A DNA stretch of 64,000 bases from Lentisphaerota bacterium (lineage in GTDB: Bacteria; Verrucomicrobiota; Lentisphaeria; Oligosphaerales; JABHEG01): assembly GCA_018676675.1 (NCBI GenBank), contig JABHEG010000200.1, positions 1 to 64,000 on the forward strand, given 5' to 3'. The translations under genes and the position numbers were made by a program. Position 1 is the stretch's first letter. Every line of letters begins with the position of its first letter. Below are positions 9,097 through 16,765 of this stretch, piece by piece. The notes below the pieces were generated by a model. The model did no database searches. It was not told the DNA's origin and saw only the letters and a list, made by a program, of their open reading frames with translations.

Positions 9097-9446
9097 CTCG
9101 CCGCCCCATCATCGGCGTAACCGGGGATATCCCCGCAGCTCAAGACGCCTCGGGCGACGTGCTGACGAGGCAGAACTATGCGCGAGCGGTTCTGCGGGCG
9201 GAGGGCTACCCGGTGACGGTCTTGCCCGCGGAAGAACCGAACGCCCTGGATGCCGTGCGGGCGGCGGTAGACGGTCTCCTGTTCACGGGGGGGCGAGACC
9301 TCCGAGCAGAACTCCACGGAGCGCAAGAGCATCCCGAGCGCATTCAGGACGAGCCCCCCCACGGCCGACTCCTTTCCGCTTTCGTGGACGCGTGTCGGGC
9401 GTTCGCGGAACGGCGGACCCGCCCCGACAACCTGGAAGAAAGATAA
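9093..9446 (+). pseudogene. Truncated peptidase C26 / class I glutamine amidotransferase-like remnant
   Basis: 117 residues align with the N-terminal part of gamma-glutamyl-gamma-aminobutyrate hydrolase-like proteins: 'RPIIGVTGD' start, 'NYARAVLRAEGYPVTVLP' and 'VDGLLFTGGRDL'. The frame stops just before the catalytic cysteine motif (normally GICRG) should appear. No C-terminal half is found in any frame because ddl starts four bases later. The start overlaps the araB stop in a GTGA. A deletion fusing the gene's middle to the ddl leader would explain it; a functional short product cannot be excluded. Confidence 0.6.
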
Positions 9447-9450
9447 GGCC

Positions 9451-10557
9451 ATGGGCAAGCGAACCCTCTGTATTATCTGTGGAGGCCAGTCAGCAGAGCA
9501 CGAGGTGTCCCTGCAATCGGCCCGAAACGTGATTGCTGCTGTTGACCGCAGCTGCTTCCTCCCCGTTCTCGTCGGGATTGGGAAGAACGGTGACTGGCAC
9601 CTCTACGAGCCGGATTCGTTTCTCCGCAACGCGGATGACCCCGAGACGATCTGCCTGACGGAACCAGGCCCCGCCGTTGCCCTGACGAGTAAGGCAGGAG
9701 AAGCTCTGCTCGTTCATCAAGACCGAGGCGCAGCTCCGATTGCAGTCGATGTGGCCTTCCCTGTTCTGCACGGCACGTTCGGTGAAGATGGAGCCATCCA
9801 GGGCTTACTCAAGATGGCTCATCTTCCGTACGTCGGCTGTGACCTGCCAAGCTCGGCTAACTGTATGGATAAGGACATCGCCAAGAGCCTCCTCGACGCG
9901 AATGGCATCCGCGTCGCCAGAGCCCATGTCCTCGCCCGCGACAGCCTGGCAGCCTGGTCTCCCGCCGCGGTTGTTGCTGACTTGGGGCTGCCTCTGTTCG
10001 TCAAACCCGCGCGACTGGGGTCTTCCGTCGGCATTTCGAAGGTAGAAAGCCTGTCTGAACTGGAACCAGCCGTTACAGAGGCCTTCCTGTTCGACACGAA
10101 AGTGCTTGTTGAAGAGGGCATTTCCGGGCGGGAGATTGAAGTCGCGGTCTTGGGGAATCGCTCCCCGGAAGCGTCTGTCCCCGGAGAAGTGATCCCGAAA
10201 GACGCCTTCTACTCCTACGCGGCCAAATACGTTGACGAAGATGGCGCCATTCTGGTCGCTCCGGCCCAGTTGGGGGGAGAATTGACCGAGAGGGTTCGCG
10301 AGGAGGCCATTCGGGGATTCCGTGCTTTGGGGTGCGCGGGGATGGCTCGGGTTGACTTCTTCGTCACGGAGACCGGCGACATCATTCTGAATGAGCTCAA
10401 CACGATCCCGGGATTCACCCGAATCAGCATGTACCCAAGACTTTGGCAGTTGACCGATCTGACCTACCCGCAACTGGTCGAACGGCTGATCGACCTGGCT
10501 CTGGAGCGGTATGCTGAGGAGACAAGTCTGCTCACCGACTACCAGCCGGATGGATGA
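9451..10557 (+). CDS. ddl: D-alanine--D-alanine ligase
   Basis: A 368-residue ATP-grasp ligase that joins two D-alanines for peptidoglycan precursors. N-terminal 'CIICGGQSAEHEVSLQSA' is the family signature. 'VLHGTFGEDGAIQGLL', 'LGSSVGISKV', 'EEGISGREIEVAVLG' and C-terminal 'ILNELNTIPGFT' cover substrate binding, the ATP-grasp core and the magnesium ligands (Glu and Asn). Length is normal for the longer Ddl type. An AAAGATAAGG-type Shine-Dalgarno precedes the ATG. It follows araB and the amidotransferase remnant closely and is probably cotranscribed. Confidence 0.95.
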   Translation: MGKRTLCIICGGQSAEHEVSLQSARNVIAAVDRSCFLPVLVGIGKNGDWHLYEPDSFLRNADDPETICLTEPGPAVALTSKAGEALLVHQDRGAAPIAVDVAFPVLHGTFGEDGAIQGLLKMAHLPYVGCDLPSSANCMDKDIAKSLLDANGIRVARAHVLARDSLAAWSPAAVVADLGLPLFVKPARLGSSVGISKVESLSELEPAVTEAFLFDTKVLVEEGISGREIEVAVLGNRSPEASVPGEVIPKDAFYSYAAKYVDEDGAILVAPAQLGGELTERVREEAIRGFRALGCAGMARVDFFVTETGDIILNELNTIPGFTRISMYPRLWQLTDLTYPQLVERLIDLALERYAEETSLLTDYQPDG

Positions 10558-10944
10558 TTGGTACGCGCAACGAGCAGGGGAATGGCTCAGGCTGAGCGAA
10601 TTGCCTGGCCCCGGGGAAAAGCGTGCGGGTCAATAATAGGAATTCTTCTTGTTTTTGCAAAAATGACAATATTGTCCAGCTGGACACACCGGCGATGGCC
10701 GTTTGTGCCTCAGGCGCCGATGGGCCACCATCCCGGGCACGACTGAGCTCGCCCTGCAATTGCCCTTCAGGCAGAAAATCGCGTTTCTCGCCCCAGTTAC
10801 GGGCGAATGGCATGTTGACTGCTAGTTACAGACTCATGAGAGCGGGTCGGTTGCTTGCGCCACTCCCTCCCCTCCCCTCCTCCCCATAACCCCAGCGCAG
10901 GCAACCGGCTCCGCCCTTTTCCCCCCCTCCCTTCTCCCCGGTTC
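10558..10944. other. Intergenic region between convergent ddl and the membrane peptidase-like gene
   Basis: No credible gene is visible. The stretch holds an AT-rich island with three consecutive palindromes (10652-10686, annotated separately) and, at about 10861-10945, a strongly pyrimidine-rich tract on the plus strand. The convergent gene arrangement would predict a terminator, but no classical stem plus T-run was seen. Confidence 0.5.
10652..10686. promoter_or_regulatory. Three consecutive perfect palindromes in an AT-rich island
   Basis: TTTTTGCAAAAA (10652-10663), GACAATATTGTC (10665-10676) and TGTCCAGCTGGACA (10673-10686) are each perfect palindromes of 12, 12 and 14 bp. They are packed into 35 bp, the last two overlapping. 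This density is typical of an operator bound by dimeric regulators, but the site lies between two convergent gene ends, not upstream of a recognised gene. Function is unknown. Confidence 0.45.
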
Positions 10945-11643
10945 TCAGCTTTGACTCAGCCGCATTGCTGCCTTGGCCCATCCGAATCCGAGCAGGACGA
11001 TCTGCCACTGTACTCCCACCCTCTGACAAAGGACCCTCCACGCTTCACCGGACTGCCCACCGGCGGCTCCCCATGCAAGGAGGAGAAGCATGAGATTCGA
11101 GCACAGGATGACCGACAGTGAGAACGCCGTTCCGTACAGCTTGAGATCCTGCTGTTGTCTTGACAGCGCGTGTGCCGTACGCACCACATGGAAGGCATAG
11201 GTGAGCCCCACGCCCGCGTGGAACGAGCTCCGGAACCACGGCCTTGGCTCGGAAAAGCACAGTAGGAGAACACCATAGAGCCCGATCCAGAGCATGGTGT
11301 AGATCGGCACGACGTAAGGGGAGAGAATGATGAGAAGGTTCGGGCGCTCGACGGCGACGCTCCCCGACGTGCTGCTCACCCTTATCGCCCCCGTCTTGCG
11401 GAGAAAGAACTTCGCTGCCAACCAATGGGTGAATTCGTGACCGAACACGTAGACCCCAAGGAACCGGGCTCCGAAGGTGAAGAGGAGAATCCCAGCACTG
11501 AAGCCAAGGATCACCGCGAACGCCATACGTGACAGGGATACACCGGCCGGAAGGACAAGGAGAGTCTGCACCAGTGCCAAGCTTAAAAACAGCAGCAGGA
11601 CCGTCAGTGCGGCGCGCACCAGGAGAAGGAGCCCTTTCCTCAC
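10945..11643 (-). CDS. Integral membrane protein with HExxH motif (M50-like metallopeptidase candidate)
   Basis: A 232-residue membrane protein with about five hydrophobic segments. A zinc-protease motif HEFTH (in 'GHEFTHWLAAKFF', near residue 69) lies inside a transmembrane helix, the arrangement of site-2-type intramembrane proteases. A segment of aromatic and proline-rich helices follows ('LSPYVVPIYTMLWIGLYG'). The classic second metal motif is not obvious, so activity is uncertain. The GTG start has a GGAGG Shine-Dalgarno and begins one base after the recR stop, so it is the last gene of the dnaX-recR operon. Confidence 0.65.
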   Translation of the reverse strand: MRKGLLLLVRAALTVLLLFLSLALVQTLLVLPAGVSLSRMAFAVILGFSAGILLFTFGARFLGVYVFGHEFTHWLAAKFFLRKTGAIRVSSTSGSVAVERPNLLIILSPYVVPIYTMLWIGLYGVLLLCFSEPRPWFRSSFHAGVGLTYAFHVVRTAHALSRQQQDLKLYGTAFSLSVILCSNLMLLLLAWGAAGGQSGEAWRVLCQRVGVQWQIVLLGFGWAKAAMRLSQS

Positions 11644-11644
11644 G

Positions 11645-12271
11645 TCAGAGCCTCCCTCCTCCCTCTAGAGGGCGTCGCCCTCCCATGGCCATAGCCATGG
11701 TTGCGGAATCGGCATAGCTCAGGTCAGCCCCGACGGGGACACCAGCGGCGATTCGGCTGATCGTGAGTCCGGGGCGAGCGAATTCGGACGCGATGTAGTG
11801 TGCCGTGGCCTCACCTTCGACATCCGGACTGGTGGCCAGGATGAGTTCATGCACGGTGCCGCCAGCCAAACGCGCAGACAGTTCCTCCAGACGCAAGTCT
11901 TCGGGGCCCTTCCCTTCGAGAGGGACCAAGCGTCCGCCCAGCACGTGGTAGACACCGTTGTAACTACGACAGGCCTCGATCACGGCGATTTGCGATGCGT
12001 GCTCGACGACGCAAACCGCGGTGCGATCCCGTTCAGGCGCTTCACAGATCCAGCACGTCGAGTGGTCACTGAGATTACCGCAGACTTCGCAGAACACGAC
12101 TTTGGTCAACAAGACGCTCAACTGCTCTCCGAAGCGTCGGAGCTCTTCCGGAGACCACTCCAAGAGGGAAAGCGCCAGTCTCTGGGCCGTTCGACGCCCG
12201 ATTCCCGGCAACCGGCAAAGCGTGTCAGTTATCTCCACCAAGGCTTTCGGGTAAATCTGATTCATGGCCAC
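11645..12271 (-). CDS. recR: Recombination mediator protein RecR
   Basis: About 208 residues. The N-terminal helix-hairpin-helix ('RLPGIGRRTAQRLAL'), the four-cysteine zinc finger ('CEVCGNLSDHSTCWIC', residues about 58-73) and the Toprim domain ('VVEHASQIAVIE', 'ATSPDVEGEATAHYI') are all present in order. RecR works with RecO/RecF to load RecA at gaps. Start may be the GTG at 12271 or the ATG two codons later. dnaX lies 191 bases upstream on the same strand. The ybaB/ebfC gene that usually sits between them is absent, and the gap is too short to hold it. Confidence 0.95.
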   Translation of the reverse strand: MAMNQIYPKALVEITDTLCRLPGIGRRTAQRLALSLLEWSPEELRRFGEQLSVLLTKVVFCEVCGNLSDHSTCWICEAPERDRTAVCVVEHASQIAVIEACRSYNGVYHVLGGRLVPLEGKGPEDLRLEELSARLAGGTVHELILATSPDVEGEATAHYIASEFARPGLTISRIAAGVPVGADLSYADSATMAMAMGGRRPLEGGGRL

Positions 12272-12462
12272 AACACGTCACTCGTGTGTAAACACACCAT
12301 TTCTGAACACGGAACTGTTGGTCGCAACACCGCGTTGGGGGTGCCGCATCTCCGTATGCGGCCAAGCCGGTTACGGAGAACCGGCACTCCAGACATCTGG
12401 GGGCAGTTACACCCTCCGATATGACTGCTGGATCTTCGGCGGAGGCCTCCGCTCGTCTGCAC

Positions 12463-14883
12463 CTACCCTCGAACATCCACCACGGTGCCGCTGAAAAGCG
12501 TGCAGACCTCCTTGACGAAGGGATTCTGCTCGATCTTGGCTCGCAGCTCCGGGGTGGACCGCAGCTGTTTCCGCTGCTCCTCGTTTGAGACCGAATCAAT
12601 CCACCGTTTGATCATCACACGCCCATGCGGGACGGGTGAGACGCGCTGGAAGCACCGGTTCAGGATCTCGGTCGCAGCCGGTTCCAGGAGCTTCTGGGCA
12701 TGCGCTTCGGGAACATCTTCGTCGTAGGCGACCTGCAGGAGGCCCCGCATGAATGAGACAGGAATCAGCTCCTGCATGTAAAGCTTGAGCTGATGGTGGC
12801 CGGGAGCCTTGTCAACCTCGGCCACGAGCTGATGCCAGAGCCTGGCCGGATCCCCCTCCGACTCCTCTGGGGCATCCGTCGGAACGTCGCCCTGATTGCC
12901 CAGTTCCCGTAGTGGCATACGCGTCTCGGGAGTTGCTGCCGCCTGGCGGGGCGCTGGCACGGGCTCCAGAGCCGCAGGAGGGGCTGAAACGGGCTCGGGC
13001 GACTCGACCCGGGGTTGGGAGGCGTTTTCCGGCTCCGGTGCCGCCGAGAGGGGCTTTACGAGCTCTACAGCCCCCCCCTCATCTGCCAGCGACACGGCAT
13101 CGGCGTCCTCCTGCGGGGCCGGCTCTGTTCCCTGGGACCTGGCCGTCTGCTCCGGAGTCAGGAGTTCAGGGAGTTGCCCTTCCGGGGTGCCTGGTTCCGC
13201 AGTTGGAGGGACGGACGAAGGGACGGCCTCCTTCCGAGTCTCAGCCCCCTCCTGGACGGCCGTACCTGACGGTTCGGCCGGTTCGGCTACCGCGGGATCA
13301 CTTGAGGATACGGGAGCATCTGTATCCCACGGAGGAACGCTCGGAGCGCTGGAAACGGGTGAACCAGCGGGGGTGTCGTCAACCACGGGTACTTGGCATT
13401 CCGGGGCGGGTTCTGAGACCGACGCCACCTGAACGGGGGCGGGACTCGAGGGAGGAGGCGGGTCTGTGCGGGGCGCTTCCGCCACTGGGGCTGGAGGAGC
13501 GCACTGAACAACGGCCGGGTGCTCGATCGCGACGGACACTTCCGGCTCCTGCGGGGAGGCAGAGCCGGTGAGAGAAGGCCCAGCCGAGGCAGGCGAGGGA
13601 CCTGGATCAACGGCGGCCGGCACGGTGGAAGATGGAGGCGCAGAGCGCGGCACAGGGGCGGAGGGAGCCGGGGCGAGAGGACTGGCCGTCATCGCAGACG
13701 GAGCAATCGGGATCGCCGGTATCTCACCGGATCCACGTAGCTGATTGAGCCGGTTGACGATGTCGTCAATCTGAACGCTGTGTACATCCATCATGACACG
13801 GGCCAGGGTGGCCTCCAGATGAACGCGCTTGTTCAAGGCAGCCCGGAAGGACCACTCCTGAGTTACAAGTTCCTGCAGAAGTCGCTGGATTCGCGCGGGG
13901 TCACCCGCTTCCGTTATCTGACGCAAATCGTCAAGTTCGCTGTCGCTCACCTCAAGCATGCTGCCGGGATCTCGGCAGAATGAGCAGATCATGGCATTGC
14001 GCATGAAGCCAACGAGATCGCCAAAGAGCCTCTCCAGATCGCGTCCGTGATCGGCTAGAGCCTGGACGACCCGCAACGCTCGGTCCATGTCGTTGACCAC
14101 CAACCCCATGGCCAGTTCGCGCAGTTCTGCCCCCGATGCCAGTCCAAACACATCAATGACGTCGTTCTCAAGGATCTTCTCCTCAGTCGACATCCCTCCG
14201 CAAAAGGCAATCATCTGGTCGAAAATTGACTGGGCATCCCGCATCCCGCCGTCAGCGGCCCGGGCAATCGCGGCAAGTGCTCGGTCCTCGATAAAGACGT
14301 TCTCGTGCTCAGCAATCTGCTGGAGCCGCCCCATGATCAGGGGAACAGGGATGCGCTTCAGGTCGAAACGCTGACAACGGGAAACAATGGTTGGCAGGAC
14401 CTTATGCGGCTCGGTCGTTGCGAACAGGAATTTTACGTGAGGCGGGGGTTCTTCGAGGGTCTTGAGCAACGCGTTCCATGCTGCGGTTGTCAGCATGTGC
14501 ACTTCATCAATGATGTAGATCTTGTAGCGACTCCGACTGGGGGTGTACTGCACGTTCTCGCGGATGTCTCTGATATGCTCAACGCGGTTGTGCGACGCGC
14601 CATCGATCTCTACGACATCGAGGGAGGAGCCGGCGGCGATCTCACGGCAGGACTGACAGTCACAGCACGGCTCCTTGACGATGCCGGCCTCACAGTTGAG
14701 TGCCTTTGCGAAGACACGGGCGCTGGTGGTCTTCCCAATCCCGCGTGGTCCGACGAACAGGTAAGCATGGCCAACGCGTTGCGTCGCGATGGCATTCTGA
14801 AGGGTACGGCTGATGTGTTCCTGCCCGACGATGTCGGCAAACGTCTGAGGGCGCCATTTTCGGGCAAGTACTTGGTATGTCAT
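12463..14883 (-). CDS. dnaX: DNA polymerase III subunit gamma/tau
   Basis: An 806-residue clamp-loader ATPase. The N-terminus has the DnaX signature 'ARKWRPQTFADIVGQEH', Walker A 'GPRGIGKTT' near residue 45, a zinc-binding cysteine cluster (CEAG...CCDCQSC), Walker B 'IIDEVHML' and the 'TEPHKV' sensor region. Domain III follows to about residue 380. Next comes an unusually long Pro/Ala/Ser/Glu-rich linker of about 275 residues (390-665) before a folded C-terminal tau-like domain. The ATG at 14883 matches the start of homology and has AGGTGT upstream. It is downstream of the SRP RNA gene on the same strand, as in many bacteria. Confidence 0.95.
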   Translation of the reverse strand: MTYQVLARKWRPQTFADIVGQEHISRTLQNAIATQRVGHAYLFVGPRGIGKTTSARVFAKALNCEAGIVKEPCCDCQSCREIAAGSSLDVVEIDGASHNRVEHIRDIRENVQYTPSRSRYKIYIIDEVHMLTTAAWNALLKTLEEPPPHVKFLFATTEPHKVLPTIVSRCQRFDLKRIPVPLIMGRLQQIAEHENVFIEDRALAAIARAADGGMRDAQSIFDQMIAFCGGMSTEEKILENDVIDVFGLASGAELRELAMGLVVNDMDRALRVVQALADHGRDLERLFGDLVGFMRNAMICSFCRDPGSMLEVSDSELDDLRQITEAGDPARIQRLLQELVTQEWSFRAALNKRVHLEATLARVMMDVHSVQIDDIVNRLNQLRGSGEIPAIPIAPSAMTASPLAPAPSAPVPRSAPPSSTVPAAVDPGPSPASAGPSLTGSASPQEPEVSVAIEHPAVVQCAPPAPVAEAPRTDPPPPSSPAPVQVASVSEPAPECQVPVVDDTPAGSPVSSAPSVPPWDTDAPVSSSDPAVAEPAEPSGTAVQEGAETRKEAVPSSVPPTAEPGTPEGQLPELLTPEQTARSQGTEPAPQEDADAVSLADEGGAVELVKPLSAAPEPENASQPRVESPEPVSAPPAALEPVPAPRQAAATPETRMPLRELGNQGDVPTDAPEESEGDPARLWHQLVAEVDKAPGHHQLKLYMQELIPVSFMRGLLQVAYDEDVPEAHAQKLLEPAATEILNRCFQRVSPVPHGRVMIKRWIDSVSNEEQRKQLRSTPELRAKIEQNPFVKEVCTLFSGTVVDVRG

Positions 14884-15002
14884 GTAGCCGACACCTATCC
14901 TGACCGTTGGGTTCTGCGAGCCAAGCCGCAAAGGACATCACCGGTGGTGGGTCACTGAGCGGGAGCGTGTCGAGCAGAAGGAGGGCAAGAGAGCCGCTAC
15001 TG

Positions 15003-15107
15003 CCTGCCTCAGGTGGTCCTACAGCGCCCAGGTTCGCCGCTTAGGGCTGCTTGGTTCCCCATCTGACCCGGTTCACGGCGTTCCTGCCGCACAGGTCCCG
15101 AAACAGG
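15003..15107 (-). ncRNA. ffs: Signal recognition particle RNA, small bacterial (4.5S) type
   Basis: The apical domain reads GGGTCAG-ATGG-GGAA-CCA-AGCAGCCC. It keeps the SRP symmetric and asymmetric loop sequences and the GGAA tetraloop. The closing pairs are changed from the common CC/GG to GG/CC, a compensatory swap. Further helices pair CGCCG with CGGCG and CAGG with CCTG. An 11-bp terminal helix pairs CCTGTTTCGGG (15107-15097) with CCTGAGGCAGG (15013-15003). Total about 105 nt. The RNA guides Ffh to signal sequences. Its position upstream of dnaX is conserved in other bacteria. Ends are set by the terminal helix. Confidence 0.88.
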
Positions 15108-15135
15108 ACAGTAACGGCAGCTCCAACTATAGCCT

Positions 15136-16005
15136 TCAGGAGCTCGATCCGCAACGAAGGCTTCCTGAAAAATACTCGAGCAGAAGGGACAGTTCACGGC
15201 GCAGATCGGCGCGTGGAATCACGCGATCGATAAAGCCGCGTTCCATCAGGAATTCGGCCGTCTGGAAACCGGGAGGGAGCTCCGACTGCGTGGTGTTCTT
15301 GATAACGCGTGCTCCGGCAAAACCGACGAGAGCATGCGGTTCGGCGACAATGACATCGCCGAGCGATGCATAACTCGCGGTGACCCCTGCGGTGGTCGGG
15401 TGTGTCAAGATCACGATATAGGGCAAGCCGGCATCGGCGTGCCGGGCCAGGGCTCCCGACGTCTTCGCCATCTGCATCAGGCTGAGCATGCCCTCCTGCA
15501 TCCTGGCACCGCCGCTGGCCGTGACCACGACCAACGCCAGACCGTTCGCCGTTGCCTGCTCGGTGAGGCGAGTGATCTTCTCGCCCACCACGGATCCCAT
15601 GCTTGCCCCCATGAAACGGAAGTCCATGACGCCCAAGGCGAGGGGGCGTCCATCGAGCTTCCCTTCGCCGCAGACGACAGCATCGACCATCTTCGTTTTC
15701 TCGCGAGAGGAGACCAGCTTCGCAGCGTAGGCTCCGTCTCCCCCAAAATTGAGCACATCACGGGCCTTGAGACCAGCGGCAATCTCCTGGAAACTGCCGG
15801 GGTCGGTCAAGAGGCCGATGCGCCGTTCAGCCGTCATCGGGTAGTGGTGTCCGCAGGCGTAGCAGACGTGATGGTTCTGGCCAAGCTTGGTCACATAAAT
15901 GACCGACCCGCACCCCTTGCACTTGAGCGAGGAAGGAGTTGAGATCTCCCGGCGAGGTGTGGGAGGCACGGTGGAATACTTCGGTTTGCGTCCGAAAAGA
16001 GGCAT
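15136..16005 (-). CDS. accD: Acetyl-CoA carboxylase carboxyltransferase subunit beta
   Basis: A 289-residue protein with the AccD zinc ribbon (CKGCG at residue 29 and CYACG at about 53). The crotonase-like carboxyltransferase core follows: 'VMDFRFMGASMGSVVGEKI', 'VTASGGARMQEGMLSLMQMAKTS', 'THPTTAGVTASYA' and 'GFAGARVI'. It transfers carboxyl from biotin to acetyl-CoA, the first step of fatty-acid synthesis, with AccA. No accA is nearby. The gene starts five bases after comF ends and lies upstream of the SRP RNA. Confidence 0.95.
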   Translation of the reverse strand: MPLFGRKPKYSTVPPTPRREISTPSSLKCKGCGSVIYVTKLGQNHHVCYACGHHYPMTAERRIGLLTDPGSFQEIAAGLKARDVLNFGGDGAYAAKLVSSREKTKMVDAVVCGEGKLDGRPLALGVMDFRFMGASMGSVVGEKITRLTEQATANGLALVVVTASGGARMQEGMLSLMQMAKTSGALARHADAGLPYIVILTHPTTAGVTASYASLGDVIVAEPHALVGFAGARVIKNTTQSELPPGFQTAEFLMERGFIDRVIPRADLRRELSLLLEYFSGSLRCGSSS

Positions 16006-16010
16006 GTTGC

Positions 16011-16739
16011 TTACCCCCTTGCTGCGGTCAGAACACTGACGGCGTTTGGCTCTGCACTCAGCAGTGTCCGGGTGAAATCGGCCACGGTCGCACCAGTTGT
16101 CATAACGTCGTCGACAACCAGCACGTGACGCCCCGAAAGACCTTGCGGCTCTGTGAGAACGAAAGCGTTTTTCATGTTATCCTGCCGGGCCCCGAAGTCA
16201 AGCATCGCCTGCTGGGCGGTCCAGCGAGAGCGGCGCACGGGACTTACGCATGGAACCCGGAGCGCGTTGCTGATCTGCTCTGCAAGCAGTTCAGCTTGGT
16301 TATACCCGCGACACACCTGCTTAAACCAGTGCAGAGGCACGGGCGTGACAACGTCAGGGGCACCGCCTCCATGGCGGTCCCAATTGAGCAGCATCCGCTC
16401 CGCGAAGAACCGCGCCAGATAAGTGTGCCGACGGTACTTGAAGCGGTGCACAAGTTCTCGAACCTTCCCCCCGAAGGGGAAAACGGACACGGCATTCTGC
16501 CAAGGTCTCTCCGGCGCCTGCAGACAGTCACTGCAGGTCGCAAGAACACCATCCAGGGCACCGCCGCAGCCCGAGCATCGGCGACCGGTGAACTCGCCGC
16601 ACTGGGCGCGACACTCGGAGCACAGCCCGGAGCAATCCGGATCGCCGAGGGGCTGCCGGGCAAGGCAGCACGGACAGACTTCCGGCATCGCGACCTGGCG
16701 GGCAAGGCGGAGGAGTGTCATTGCCCGAACAGTGACCAC
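16011..16739 (-). CDS. ComF-family phosphoribosyltransferase-like protein
   Basis: A 242-residue protein with the ComF layout. An N-terminal zinc finger has CPCC, CSEC, CSGCGG and CSDC pairs within residues 22-75. A phosphoribosyltransferase domain follows, with 'LVHRFKY', 'VTPVPLHWFKQVCRGYNQAELLA' and the PRPP loop 'VLVVDDVMTTGAT'. ComF proteins are linked to DNA uptake and primosome-related functions in transformable bacteria; the exact reaction is not settled. The GTG at 16739 has GGAG eight bases upstream. Confidence 0.88.
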   Translation of the reverse strand: MVTVRAMTLLRLARQVAMPEVCPCCLARQPLGDPDCSGLCSECRAQCGEFTGRRCSGCGGALDGVLATCSDCLQAPERPWQNAVSVFPFGGKVRELVHRFKYRRHTYLARFFAERMLLNWDRHGGGAPDVVTPVPLHWFKQVCRGYNQAELLAEQISNALRVPCVSPVRRSRWTAQQAMLDFGARQDNMKNAFVLTEPQGLSGRHVLVVDDVMTTGATVADFTRTLLSAEPNAVSVLTAARG

Positions 16740-16765
16740 ACTACCATCTCCGGCTCAAACCGACG

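Noticed and set aside
12272..12462. ybaB/ebfC gene between dnaX and recR
   Set aside because: The gap is too short and the open frames do not resemble YbaB.
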